A DNA stretch of 64,000 bases, from positions 14,992,001 through 15,056,000 of the forward strand of contig CM072873.1 of NCBI GenBank assembly GCA_036937835.1, given 5' to 3'. Positions 61,636 to 64,000 of the stretch are shown here, piece by piece. The stretch's first letter is position 1. Every line of letters starts with the position of its first letter. A program made the position numbers and the translations under genes. Below the pieces are notes generated by a model. It had not been told where the DNA came from. It worked only from the letters and a program-made list of their open reading frames with translations, and searched no databases. Source of the DNA: Pampus argenteus (Eukaryota > Chordata > Actinopteri > Scombriformes > Stromateidae).

Positions 61636-63913
61636 ACTCTTACTTGAACTGTCAGACTTTACATACACCCCTGCTGCTTGCTTGAGGGCCGTGAAGATTA
61701 TCTCATACTGCTCAAAGAACCTGCGGCCTTCAATGAAAGTCTGGAATGGAAAAGAACACATAATGTAGTATGTGTGTAGAAAATAAAAATCAAACCGTCT
61801 GAAAGGCACAGTGTAATACTAATAATATTTCTGCAAGACTAATAATTTTAACTCACAAGATAACTTTGCAACAAGAGTTCAACTGAGTCACGTCGGCCGT
61901 ATTTAATGATCCAGGACTTGAGCTTTGACTCAGCCAACACAAGAAATGCCATTAGTCGATATTTCATTTCCCAAAATTCCAGTTTGATCAAGTGAGCATG
62001 TGATGATGTAGACACGAAATTGAATCTGCAAATTAAACAAAATAATAATTACATTTTTGCTTATATTTTACAAGCAGCAAAGAAAACAATACACAAATAA
62101 CAATGTAATTAATAAAAACACAATGTTGTTTGATTACATTTTAGATAACACAGTACATAAAAGTACTACTTAAGACAACAAGTATTAAAGGTTCAACCTT
62201 TCAGCCATGTCTTGGAGCTGTTCAGGTGGGACAGGTACCCCATTCACTGATCTGTCCCTGTGGATCTGCTGAAAGGTTTGTCTGTGCGATTCCAAGTTTT
62301 TTAATACTTCCTGCAAAATGTAAACACAAAAACAAACATTCCTTTCTACCATTCCTTTATAAAACAATAGCAATAGCATGGTGGGTATCAAAACATACTC
62401 AAAGGTCTGCTGTATTACCTTATGCTGCTCTAGTTTTCTGTGAAGAATATTGGCAGTCTCATCATGAGCATGCTGGATGGGAATGTCTTCCCTCAGAGCC
62501 ATCTCTGCTCTGTGAAGCCAGGCTCCAATCACACCCAGAGGACCAGGCAGGGACTTGTCCAGATGGATGTGCCAGTCCAGCAGCTGCAATTGACATCCGT
62601 TAAAAACCCACTCCACCAAAACAAGATTGCACCATAGAGAAGGCTATGCTGACCAAAACATAACCACATGTTCACAGGCATTCAGGCTACAAAAGAGTTT
62701 TATGCCAGTCTAGACAAGCTGTGGATGTCCAGAGGAGCAGACTACTCAATGAACAAAACCTCCTCTGTTCCCATCTACTCCCCTCTGAACAAACACTAAT
62801 TGAAATGCCTGCACCCCAGTGAACTTTCACTGACAACGGGTAAAGAGAGTAGCCCTGAGCTGTATTTCTCTCATTATGATCAGCGCAATTTTCAAGCAAA
62901 TAAAACAATGATAACAATATTTTTTAATAAAGATTAATTATTTATTCTCAGGTTTTTGTTCATTTTGGTTATTATTATTTAACATAATTAATTATATTTT
63001 CCTTTGTGGTTTGGTAATAGATAATTTGTGTTGTGTAGGTATGTAAATCACAATTACCCTAGCAGACACACGGTCCCAACCCTGTTTGACCAGAGCTTGG
63101 TCCACAGACAGTTTGCCGTCTCTATTGACTGGCTGCAGCAGGGGATCTGTCTGCTTCTTCTTTATCTCATACTGTACACGGAAGTTCTTAAATGCCTGTA
63201 AAAGAACGGAATAAAAGGAGAAACATGTGGTAAGAGTTGAATTAATGCCTCAGAATGTTATATAACAATGTTACAGTATGTGTCTTTTCAAGCCTGTCTC
63301 ACCTGATATTTGTCAGTGAGGTTTCCCTCTGCTCCTTGGGCCCTCAGCACATCTCTCTCCAGCTGGTCTAAAAACACCTTCAACTCTCTCAGCATTTTCC
63401 GCTCCTCTCTCTGTCATAATTAGGAACAAACTGATGCTAAATGGCAATATGGTGAGAGACTCACACCACACTGACATTCCAGAAACACTTCAATAATTAA
63501 GATTAGATAAAAACACATAGTTATAGATTAGAAAAAAGACTGAACCTACTAAGATTTCACACAAAGTCAGACTTAGTTTTAGAAGTCATGGTAGAAGGAA
63601 AGGCATATGGACACAAGTATCTTCTTCATACCTCAAACACTAAGTTTGTTAATTTAGATGAACATACCTCAAGCATTTGCTCTATATCTTGGGGAGCAAA
63701 CTATCCAGAAAGCAGCAAGGCACACAGAGAGATGCAAACACACCATAAAATGCATTAGAATAGCAAGAAAAGAAATAAGCAAAATAGAGAAAAGGGAAAT
63801 TGGGAAGAGGCAGGAATACACTCCAAACAGAAAGCATGCAGCCCTATGACCTGAGCTCTCACCTGAAGTACTGGCACTGACAGTGCAAAAGTTGGAATTG
63901 AGCCAAGAAGCAG
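2859..63913 (-). CDS. syne1: syne1 (nesprin-1), 139 coding exons, complete 3' end, N-terminal CH-domain exons outside the window
   Basis: Nesprin-1 is a giant outer-nuclear-membrane protein that joins SUN proteins through a C-terminal KASH domain to actin through N-terminal calponin-homology domains (LINC complex). I traced 139 exons from 63913 down to the stop at 2859-2861. Their lengths total 25,536 bases, exactly 8,512 codons, and every exon-exon phase agrees. Identity comes from long near-identities to the human protein I recall: DLSSWSSADELDTSGS before the neck, SVDSIPLEWDHDYDLSR, CHTLLSPVTEESGEEGTNSE, and the KASH tail. These separate it from SYNE2, whose neck and linker differ. Most of the product is spectrin repeats with the usual Trp and heptad pattern. 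The visible part spans 61 kb, far more compact than the mammalian gene. Teleosts often keep two syne1 copies; I cannot say which this is. No promoter is visible because the 5' end is outside; internal promoters for short isoforms are likely but not identifiable by eye. Confidence 0.97.
3895..3985 (+). repeat. Percomorph interspersed repeat fragment
   Basis: The stretch containing AAGCTACAGCCAGGAGCTGG then TTAGCCTGGTTTAGCATAGA matches, from memory, a very common intronic repeat of spiny-rayed fishes (usual form GCTACAGCCAGCAGCCGG then TTAGCTTAGCTTAGCATAAA). It lies in the 1.77-kb intron before the KASH exon. The rest of that intron (3103-4870) is AT-rich with simple repeats, and I see no further exon in it. 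Confidence 0.6.
4313..4481. repeat. Simple-repeat cluster: (AGA)n, (GA)n and (GT)n
   Basis: An AGA-type tract (4313-4339), a GA tract (about 4351-4366) and a pure 26-base GT run (4456-4481) sit within 170 bases in the last syne1 intron. On the sense (-) strand these read as pyrimidine-rich and CA tracts, but they lie about 1.2 kb from the downstream acceptor. Confidence 0.85.
4871..4929 (-). CDS. syne1: syne1 penultimate coding exon, 59 bases: Ser/Pro neck
   Basis: The acceptor (ATTGCAAACAG, after a pyrimidine-rich tract) and donor (CACAG|GTACC) frame 59 bases that read QRGKCSLSQPGPSVSSPHH plus two bases of the next Arg codon. The human neck I recall carries RGKCSLSQPGPSVSSPH at the same place, so the exon is secure. 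It lies between the 93-base exon (5842-5934) and the KASH exon. Because 59 is not a multiple of three, leaving it out changes the frame of the KASH exon (see findings). Confidence 0.93.
5541..5570 (+). repeat. Tetranucleotide (GGAA)n/(GAAA)n tract
   Basis: A purine-only tract of GGAA then GAAA units in the 912-base intron 4930-5841. The surrounding 5460-5720 is also strongly purine-rich on the + strand, hence pyrimidine-rich on the transcribed syne1 strand, without an exon. Confidence 0.85.
5842..6928 (-). CDS. syne1: syne1 exons 134-137: last spectrin-like repeats and start of the neck
   Basis: Exons (- strand, 5' to 3'): 6728-6928, 6445-6573, 6075-6287, 5842-5934, all phase 0. They encode ELQKAFDKRKAIVLSINL, DFHEMSHGLLLWLENIDRRR, and the very conserved VHVIGNRLKLLLKEV helix, ending in DITSSQQ. 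The 93-base exon then gives DLSSWSSADELDTSGSLSPV and GRSTPSRRRS, the Ser/Thr-rich neck diagnostic of nesprin-1 rather than nesprin-2. This region is the membrane-proximal end of all KASH-bearing nesprin-1 isoforms. The introns are 72-171 bases and hold nothing else. Confidence 0.96.
7207..9806 (-). CDS. syne1: syne1 exons 129-133: disordered linker with LEWD motif, variable 23-aa exon and following spectrin repeat
   Basis: Exons: 9479-9806, 8907-8975, 7990-8117, 7610-7730, 7207-7418. The first (328 bases) is mostly acidic and Ser-rich, not spectrin-like. It carries SERLGDGFLSPLPSSGRSAS and then SVDSIPLEWDHDYDLSRGLE; its LEWD is the kinesin-light-chain (W-acidic) motif known from nesprins. The 69-base exon gives DVVIPESPEAYVKLTEQTL, matching what I recall as the alternatively spliced DV23 segment. 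The next exons hold ELDASYMGY and MRLLGECRGSIDTVKRMG, then VIERWELLQAQDLSKEMR and LGETEEELEQQRRLDL, a full repeat. Phases run 0-1, 1-1, 1-0, 0-1, 1-0. Introns 8118-8906 (holding a MITE-like element) and 8976-9478 exceed 300 bases; in the latter I see nothing else. Confidence 0.95.
7829..7855 (+). repeat. (TTTA)n microsatellite
   Basis: About five TTTA units followed by a T run in the intron between exons 7990-8117 and 7610-7730. No overlap with splice sites. Confidence 0.85.
8210..8459. mobile_element. Candidate 250-base MITE with about 22-base imperfect terminal inverted repeats
   Basis: The left end (8210-8231, GGTCCCGTTCAGACAGAGGC...) and the reverse complement of the right end (8438-8459, GGCTCCGTTCACACAGAGGC...) differ at only a few positions. 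No transposase can be read inside, and 250 bases is a usual size for a non-autonomous DNA transposon. The internal CACTTGTCA and TGACAAGTG also form an inverted pair. I could not define a clean target-site duplication, so the superfamily (hAT- or PIF-like) is unknown. It lies in the intron 8118-8906. Confidence 0.6.
9948..12563 (-). CDS. syne1: syne1 exons 122-128: highly conserved C-terminal rod repeats
   Basis: Exons: 12397-12563, 12114-12276, 11622-11809, 11323-11473, 11015-11197, 10599-10736, 9948-10139. This is the best-conserved part of the rod. ELQRDIEKHSTGVASVLNLC, IEETWRLWQKFLDDFARFEE, LTQLELINKQYRRLARENRT, LVWLTEMDLQLTNIEHFSEC and RYCQEVFGRVERYYKKLIRL each match human nesprin-1 nearly residue for residue as I remember it. 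Such conservation over repeats that elsewhere drift suggests a specific binding surface; short nesprin-1alpha isoforms consist mainly of this end. Phases are consistent, including split Arg and Lys codons at 12397/12276, 12114/11809 and 11622/11473. Intron 10140-10598 is plain AT-rich sequence. Confidence 0.96.
13204..17966 (-). CDS. syne1: syne1 exons 109-121: rod repeats
   Basis: Exons: 17796-17966, 17452-17585, 17131-17335, 16671-16853, 16330-16476, 16072-16226, 15729-15876, 15525-15619, 15122-15356, 14779-14973, 14180-14305, 13811-13966, 13204-13362. Landmarks in order: YSVSRFRLLTGSLEAVQLQV, LLKECHPSVSDSLNNTLKDI, LLEEIAERLRSSKALLQLWQ, FSSMAPELERLNELGYRLPL, WMEFLVQTEENLAVEISGNY, LLSNQWQGVVRRAQQRRGII, VEAGRQLLLSADS, WLTNMESKVSQNGDISIEEM. 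All are typical three-helix spectrin segments with Trp anchors. The donor of exon 16330-16476 is GTTTTT, weak beside the usual GTAAGT or GTGAGT. Introns above 300 bases (12564-13203, 13363-13810, 14306-14778) hold only AT-rich sequence, and a short (TA)n run sits at 17431-17446. Confidence 0.96.
18126..22170 (-). CDS. syne1: syne1 exons 99-108: rod repeats
   Basis: Exons: 21970-22170, 21686-21859, 21108-21239, 20578-20774, 20182-20314, 19396-19578, 19096-19245, 18662-18838, 18395-18550, 18126-18281. Landmarks: VGSRRSGLNQNMALKEQYER, GLESHMILTETYFRKI, TVGLVEETEERLTDRISLYQ, LTEHQHKLYQVLDEGKHLLL, VPQELETVRDHLSAFL, GNQLLRLKKVDTVLLRSDLA, RHAISELFNWISLMENVIEE, QLTVDFVNQSVLQISGHDVE, SVQNALKDCQ. Human nesprin-1 has the same blocks in the same order. 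The split Arg codon between 20578-20774 and 20182-20314 confirms the phase. Introns 19579-20181 (holding an interspersed repeat) and 21240-21685 are the only long ones; the latter is plain AT-rich sequence. Confidence 0.96.
19915..20035 (+). repeat. Intronic interspersed repeat, copy A
   Basis: It shares an identical 25-base core (19941-19965, beginning CTTTGATTTTGATTATTC) and roughly 60-70 percent similar flanks with 33790-33910 in another syne1 intron, in the same orientation. The repeat ends near the TACTAAAxCxxTxGAGTA-like tail present in both. Unclassified; probably an old teleost mobile element. Confidence 0.55.
22443..27076 (-). CDS. syne1: syne1 exons 88-98: rod repeats with one acidic Ser-rich stretch
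   Basis: Exons: 26882-27076, 26594-26770, 25381-25572, 24630-24761, 24209-24309, 23921-24074, 23676-23804, 23429-23584, 22956-23165, 22674-22775, 22443-22562. Landmarks: QSSLAVLAERMATIHMKATG, YHSQADELEQCLTCM, NMLLEIEEKVQALSELSMHS, EDSESDSSLSQSPSVQDWLA, SVASRGEEILIQQASPSS, QRWESLRLELKTKLQLLQKT, STSSWLDGVESNIFSGSVLL, LENDVIHMTEEVKLSQALLA, VIASAEDNLKDFEQRISDLK. The QEQEDSESDSSLSQS stretch in 24630-24761 is a non-helical insert also present in the human protein. Introns 24762-25380 and 25573-26593 hold retroelement fragments, listed separately. Intron 27077-27458 shows nothing. Confidence 0.95.
25024..25061. repeat. Perfect 15-base inverted repeat with 8-base loop
   Basis: The left arm at 25024-25038 (TTATGTCCTATTATT) and right arm at 25047-25061 (AATAATAGGACATAA) are exact reverse complements around CTGTTATG. 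It lies in the intron 24762-25380, directly upstream of a retroelement tail. No coding or splice role is visible. Confidence 0.9.
25066..25182 (+). mobile_element. 3' tail of a teleost non-LTR retroelement (LINE or LINE-dependent SINE) ending in (GATT)n
   Basis: The sequence reads AGATTGTAAAGCCCTCTGAG, then TTTTGTGATTTTGGGCTATA, then TAAATAAAATTTGATTGATT. I recognise this as a very common fish 3' end, normally followed by a short tandem repeat as here (25169-25182). It is 5'-truncated, the usual state of such insertions, and oriented antisense to syne1. Confidence 0.65.
25780..26310 (+). mobile_element. Degraded LINE fragment, start of the ORF2 region
   Basis: From 26157 the + strand reads NRPLSHRDLHNLLKTSVP then VALEPSRLNAPLTLIITN, a block I recall from the region just before the endonuclease domain of fish non-LTR retrotransposon ORF2. 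Upstream frames are broken by stops. Base composition here is richer in G and C than the surrounding intron (25573-26593), which supports a foreign insert. It is antisense to syne1 and not functional. Confidence 0.5.
26353..26386. repeat. Perfect 13-base inverted repeat with 8-base loop
   Basis: CAGTGATAAATTG (26353-26365) and CAATTTATCACTG (26374-26386) pair exactly around ACTTGAGA. It sits just after the LINE fragment and overlaps the start of a tandem duplication. Confidence 0.9.
26385..26443 (+). repeat. Tandem duplication, 28-base unit at 31-base spacing
   Basis: The unit beginning TGAGACAACAGATAAGTAAC occurs at 26385-26412 and again identically at 26416-26443. Identity of the copies points to a recent slippage or repair event in the intron 25573-26593. 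Confidence 0.9.
27459..29957 (-). CDS. syne1: syne1 exons 82-87: rod with Ser/Pro-rich non-spectrin insert
   Basis: Exons: 29775-29957, 29467-29610, 28949-29137, 28574-28714, 27922-28035, 27459-27620, all phase 0. Landmarks: QVQTVQLCQSALRVPEEV, AVVQYEQYEQEVRDLQGLIE, LNSKCKMLAVKAKHATMLLT. The exon 28574-28714 begins MTAGRCHTLLSPVTEESG and continues to CRSPSPVTHTEAN; its Ser/Pro and acidic content cannot form a spectrin helix, yet it is almost identical to the human segment. Next come GRGTLTRAPIQELYDPTFES and the return to helix at LQRSWETLKNV. From memory the human protein has a longer stretch between these two, so the fish form may be shorter or lack an exon. Introns 28036-28573 and 29138-29466 show nothing else. 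Confidence 0.95.
30086..33529 (-). CDS. syne1: syne1 exons 71-81: rod repeats
   Basis: Exons: 33192-33529, 32967-33111, 32647-32865, 32280-32548, 31900-32065, 31651-31806, 31394-31546, 31099-31281, 30799-30936, 30368-30553, 30086-30208. Landmarks: ITLEEALVLCQKYHFRMQSA, QWNSYQEARQTVIELMNEAE, DASKATISRSMTTVWQRWTR (near-identical in human), VEKASKATLQSLLDQHDVLS, YLDLYTILPSEISMQLAEVS, LDCCGRTLSELDAAVQEF, YLDEYNEMLDFIVRWSEKAK, VQATLTSPELARQSLKEQL. Split Ser codons at three junctions (33192/33111, 32280/32065 and the giant-exon border) confirm the phase. The introns are short and unremarkable. Confidence 0.96.
33790..33910 (+). repeat. Intronic interspersed repeat, copy B
   Basis: Second copy of the element seen at 19915-20035, with the identical 25-base core at 33817-33841. 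It occupies part of the 441-base intron before the giant exon. The rest of that intron is AT-rich, with no coding signal. Confidence 0.55.
33971..36131 (-). CDS. syne1: syne1 exon 70: giant 2,161-base exon, about six to seven spectrin repeats
   Basis: It encodes residues of about 3984-4704 of the visible product without interruption, from (R)TDAESSSQHLEALRKLAV to MAKLQADVQKSLSSKQ. The acceptor is GTGTCACAG, and the donor CAG|GTGGGACAA. Landmarks LNLDDKELVKEQISHFEQRW, ADRVLARLGLSERQRLQQLI, ADIITFPEINLMVGDAELEV, LNQKKEGFRSTGQPWRTEEM and NYHALAGSLQSANSHLSRLM align with the human protein in order. Neighbouring exons average about 165 bases, so this one spans what would elsewhere be a dozen exons. 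I believe mammalian SYNE1 also has an oversized exon here, so the fusion or intron loss would be ancient. Intron 36132-36452 upstream is empty. Confidence 0.97.
36453..40017 (-). CDS. syne1: syne1 exons 60-69: rod repeats
   Basis: Exons: 39862-40017, 39401-39571, 38856-39182, 38606-38758, 38225-38392, 37924-38100, 37654-37800, 37404-37529, 36991-37167, 36453-36718. Landmarks: EEVLVYQEEMEGLSLLAQQV, FGTFSDWLSTAQNNF, EHSSLEKCISLSKDFMDKYK, LQADYQDLCLLAK, HENYNSELQEVEKWLLQMSS, DSYSAICSTTQR, HVSHQDTLQQCQTWLS, YLDLVCSVCDLSDDAVRVTA, REEDLQRSKEYHDC. For 39862-40017 two acceptors four bases apart in effect are possible; the one giving SWQEEVL in phase 0 fits the upstream exon. Introns 39183-39400 and 37168-37403 are AT-rich only. 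Confidence 0.95.
40116..43460 (-). CDS. syne1: syne1 exons 51-59: rod repeats
   Basis: Exons: 43278-43460, 43018-43161, 42307-42462, 41818-41982, 41562-41734, 41314-41467, 40953-41096, 40517-40681, 40116-40433. Landmarks: LLSQMKDFEASAEPLQECLN, VLEELASHEVQLNRLKEKAQ, HRVSQLSAQYLALTNLTK, TSDKNVLDSRMIKLE, TRGESVQRNTSADGVPVVQK, YVTQLELQDLQERYNTIKDN, EYQRGLHAFEDWLEQEQEKL, LRQMEQKFQRLDSWLKGMET. The SVLEELASHEVQLNRLKEK block is practically the human sequence. The 555-base intron 42463-43017 and introns 40682-40952 and 41983-42306 contain nothing I can identify. Confidence 0.96.
43705..46596 (-). CDS. syne1: syne1 exons 44-50: rod repeats
   Basis: Exons: 46305-46596, 46005-46177, 45574-45883, 45047-45211, 44469-44825, 44199-44335, 43705-43882. 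Landmarks: GDGSETRVSAQLQSQHQTLL, DILLMKGEGEVKLNMTVGKG (near-identical to human), WTSFQESKSQLQQWMESVEQ, ELQRWSDLSGDSLSIKRKLS, DWHLRLAQAKGKNDGEEAVK, LNDLCRFSRDMG, FREFQQWLVNAKINTAKCFD. The 357-base exon 44469-44825 joins most of a repeat. Phases 2/1 at three junctions place split Ser or Arg codons. Intron 43883-44198 carries an (ATT)n run at about 44115-44140; intron 45212-45573 is plain. Confidence 0.95.
46733..48969 (-). CDS. syne1: syne1 exons 36-43: rod repeats
   Basis: Exons: 48811-48969, 48432-48614, 48242-48343, 47928-48131, 47623-47830, 47401-47513, 46968-47173, 46733-46882. Landmarks: MAGKQHELDQFSSKGKQLVN, VSERIDDNIDRLNQSLALWD, VVEKEQKLETLQSKVSDLKK, GNLLDFSSQRKQLEDYISQM, QQGSIDSTRESLNTLCRKYP, ECSDRSGDTHIVERKLQKLK, GQVQQHLSSIQQDWDSFVEQ, LRWWLEYMEKRMTTDLLEAK. 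Phases run 0-0 four times, then 0-1, 1-0, 0-2, 2-2, with split codons reading Asp, Gly and Arg. The last exon has a GTGCCA donor, weaker than average. Intron 47174-47400 is plain AT-rich sequence. Confidence 0.95.
49168..51901 (-). CDS. syne1: syne1 exons 31-35: rod repeats including a 626-base exon
   Basis: Exons: 51735-51901, 50842-50995, 50088-50713, 49789-49968, 49168-49318. Landmarks: AEQ-poor VLHTEVKSLELSHVELVSLG, LVEQFDQALLKFSQWSETML, LCQFCEPGDTQLLQSRADSC, LLGTKQSEAEALGALWTSFR (human has a matching LLGTKQSEADAL block), LEDELQSHLHEEQWLRDKGN, LLETTWEDTKRLITER, FMREYQILKTSISSIIESTE. The 626-base exon is the second largest and covers about two repeats. Split Arg codons link four of the five exons. 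Intron 50996-51734 holds a SINE; intron 49319-49788 is AT-rich with no signal. Confidence 0.95.
51199..51238 (+). repeat. Three TTTTGTACA units at about 10-base spacing
   Basis: A short direct repeat of TTTTGTACA separated by AAT and G-type spacers, in the intron 50996-51734. No known role. Confidence 0.8.
51253..51395 (+). mobile_element. Decayed tRNA-derived SINE of percomorph type
   Basis: The block CAGTTCACATCTGGCC (a decayed B-box region) is followed by TTTGTTTCATGTCATTCCCC and then ATCTCTCTCTCTCTACCC. From memory this order is the body of an abundant teleost tRNA-SINE (usual GGTTCGATTC..., then TTGCTGCATGTCATTCCCC). It is antisense to syne1. Confidence 0.6.
52640..54780 (-). CDS. syne1: syne1 exons 25-30: rod repeats
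   Basis: Exons: 54620-54780, 54262-54412, 53530-53757, 53323-53421, 52919-53106, 52640-52763. Landmarks: KNKTLLLQQARSLSEQVDTV, KIQWDRFGTGFEAFSLWITD, SSGEAARIKARLTQIGRYWE (strong match to human), CTSSSETYKALQNHM, SLSAGARRLSDKEEAERTVT, SESASKPESQCLSADKAKLR. The Asp codon split between 54620-54780 and 54262-54412 and the Lys codon split at 52919/52763 fix the phase. Introns of note: 53758-54261 (504 bases, no signal) and 51902-52639 (738 bases, with a GT-rich stretch near 52090-52120 and a T-rich remainder). Confidence 0.95.
54899..57927 (-). CDS. syne1: syne1 exons 19-24: rod repeats
   Basis: Exons: 57719-57927, 57309-57417, 56987-57151, 56561-56728, 56222-56398, 54899-55039. Landmarks: CEKRLQLMEELCQKLPEGDP, LMQHPDKWKEYNT, YAELSCWLISKESQLRLL, GWLKARMAVLIEISADSDAQ, VREAQQLLLVHQ, RQKLKRKDIQQLITRGQQLQ, WQEFDSQQEAVHEFVNKA. 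Human nesprin-1 shows matching blocks such as LMEDPDKWKDY and WLKSRLKVLTEVSSENEAQ. Exon 57719-57927 has a GTGCAG donor, weaker than average. The 1,182-base intron 55040-56221 contains a LINE fragment; intron 57418-57718 is plain. Confidence 0.95.
55340..55640 (+). mobile_element. Degraded LINE fragment, C-terminal part of the reverse-transcriptase ORF
   Basis: Around 55378 the + strand reads WTHNASSLVQK in one frame, then KPQQSFHF...TPTIILSTFYKSTIK in a shifted frame. That order (W-x-x-N-x-x-x-L-V-x-K, then A/P-Q-Q-R-L-x-F-L, then FYxxTIES) is what I recall from the end of fish L2/RTE-type ORF2. Frameshifts and stops show it is dead. It is antisense to syne1, in the intron 55040-56221. The rest of that intron shows nothing clear. 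Confidence 0.45.
58295..61192 (-). CDS. syne1: syne1 exons 10-18: N-terminal rod repeats
   Basis: Exons: 60990-61192, 60687-60851, 60439-60591, 60192-60335, 59855-60022, 59552-59710, 59299-59463, 58849-58983, 58295-58453. Landmarks: MRSVRSMLEEVISNWEKYSS, WLEDAEQMLNQSENAKR, RDLKQQLLLLNGRWRELFVK, AQLLTKDTPQEEVSQMTAVM, RGNPEELLKKHT, RVLNTFLKACDELTDILPEQ, KEHR. All have close counterparts in the human N-terminal rod. Apart from the first (needs one preceding base) the exons are phase 0. Exon 58295-58453 is richer in G and C than its neighbours. Intron 58454-58848 is AT-rich with no other feature. Confidence 0.95.
61525..61545 (-). CDS. syne1: syne1 candidate 21-base microexon
   Basis: A CATGTTACAG acceptor and a G|GTAAGTCC donor bracket 21 bases. 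Read in phase 1 they add RSKTCNK between DSS and VDEVEG. Inclusion or skipping keeps the frame: joining 61644-61740 directly to 60990-61192 gives DSS-I-DEVEG, close to the human DGSVEEAENV. Both splice sites are strong, and the polypyrimidine tract is weak. I believe it is an optional cassette, but expression cannot be judged from sequence. Confidence 0.7.
61610..61636 (+). repeat. (AAT)n microsatellite next to a donor site
   Basis: About nine AAT units lie just inside the intron downstream of exon 61644-61740, ending 6-8 bases from the donor GTAAGAGTT. Length changes here could come close to the splice site. Confidence 0.85.
61644..62583 (-). CDS. syne1: syne1 exons 5-8: first spectrin repeats
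   Basis: Exons: 62419-62583, 62198-62310, 61857-62025, 61644-61740. They encode LLDWHIHLDKSLPGPLGVIG, AWLHRAEMALREDIPIQHAH, RSVNGVPVPPEQLQDMAER, FVSTSSHAHLIKLEFWEMKY, SKLKSWIIKYGRRDSVELLL and RFFEQYEIIFTALKQAAGVY. Human nesprin-1 has nearly the same series directly after its CH-domain linker. The Arg codon is split between 62198-62310 and 61857-62025. Exon 61644-61740 ends in phase 1. Intron 61193-61524 upstream of the first rod block is AT-rich. Confidence 0.96.
62584..63057 (-). other. Intron without recognised content
   Basis: A 474-base intron between exons 63058-63195 and 62419-62583. It has a moderately GC-richer first half (relative to +) and an AT-rich second half. I see no exon, tRNA or mobile-element signature. 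Confidence 0.6.
63058..63913 (-). CDS. syne1: syne1 exons 1-4 of the window: linker following the CH domains
   Basis: Exons: 63863-63913, 63668-63700, 63303-63410, 63058-63195. The first gives LLLGSIPTFALSVPVLQ, which aligns with the human LPGFPSFANSVQNFK after the second calponin-homology domain. The third and fourth give LRELKVFLDQLERDVLRAQG, LTDKYQ, FRVQYEIKKKQTDPLLQPVN, RDGKLSVDQALVKQGWDRVS, matching the human EMKVWIEQFERDLTRAQ and RDGKLSLDQALVKQSWDRVT blocks. The 33-base exon 63668-63700 (FAPQDIEQMLE) sits between and is absent from the human form I recall. The CH1 and CH2 exons must lie beyond 64000. Bases 63914-64000 are intron. Confidence 0.88.
63668..63700 (-). CDS. syne1: syne1 candidate 33-base cassette exon
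   Basis: A TTCTGGATAG acceptor and a GAG|GTATGTTC donor frame 33 bases, FAPQDIEQMLE, in phase 0 on both sides. It lies between the 51-base and 108-base linker exons and can be skipped without changing frame. The peptide is acidic and helix-prone and would lengthen the hinge between the actin-binding domain and the rod. Confidence 0.65.
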
Positions 63914-64000
63914 CTTAATGTGCACAAAAAATAAGTAGATGGAGAAATGAAATGAGTGTGATGATGAAAAACAAAATATTGATGATTATATTACTGATGT

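Noticed and set aside
2859..63913. Assignment as syne2 (nesprin-2)
   Set aside because: The neck (DLSSWSSADELDTSGS), the SVTEESGEEGTNSE-type insert and the SIPLEWDHDYDLSR linker follow nesprin-1; nesprin-2 differs at these places as I recall it. The ccdc170 neighbour also fits syne1.
1..64000. Prokaryote-style systems (CRISPR, toxin-antitoxin, defence islands), tRNA or rRNA genes
   Set aside because: The window is a vertebrate intron-exon landscape; repeats are not spaced like CRISPR, and the only tRNA-like sequence is a decayed SINE.

Overview
The window is vertebrate nuclear DNA, almost certainly from a ray-finned (percomorph-type) fish. Coding segments of about 100-200 bases have canonical GT/AG borders and are separated by AT-rich introns of 70-1800 bases. 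The introns carry teleost-style interspersed repeats: a tRNA-type SINE, LINE fragments and a small inverted-repeat element. There are no bacterial operons, CRISPR arrays or phage genes. I found no previously undescribed multi-gene system; the interest lies in splice architecture and repeat content.

Layout. Bases 181-1776 (+ strand) hold the last three coding exons of a coiled-coil gene that I assign to ccdc170. Bases 1777-2858 are the tail-to-tail spacer. From 2859 to 63913 the whole window is one gene on the - strand, syne1 (nesprin-1). The 3' end (KASH domain, stop codon at 2859-2861) lies at the left, and the gene runs off the right edge just before the exons for its actin-binding calponin-homology domains. 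I placed 139 coding exons by hand. Their lengths sum to 25,536 bases, the reading phase is consistent at every junction, and they give 8,511 codons plus a stop with no frameshift or premature stop. Adding the roughly 290 missing N-terminal residues gives about the length of human nesprin-1 giant (about 8,800 aa).

Right to left (N- to C-terminus): linker after the CH domains (63058-63913); the long spectrin-repeat rod (10599-62583), including one uninterrupted 2,161-base exon (33971-36131) and a Ser/Pro-rich non-spectrin insert (28574-28714); the last rod repeat and a disordered segment with a LEWD kinesin-light-chain motif (7990-10139); the final spectrin-like repeats (6075-7730); a Ser/Pro-rich neck (4871-5934); and the KASH exon (2859-3102). 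The protein would sit in the outer nuclear membrane, with SUN proteins bound in the perinuclear space and actin and motors bound in the cytoplasm.

Most notable observations: skipping the 59-base penultimate exon shifts the frame and removes the KASH domain, a built-in switch to a KASH-less isoform; two phase-neutral small exons (21 and 33 bases) and a 69-base exon look like alternative cassettes; ccdc170 and syne1 are adjacent with no esr1 between them, unlike the tetrapod order; and several introns carry decayed mobile elements and perfect hairpins. Assignments to human proteins rest on my recall of those families, not on a search.
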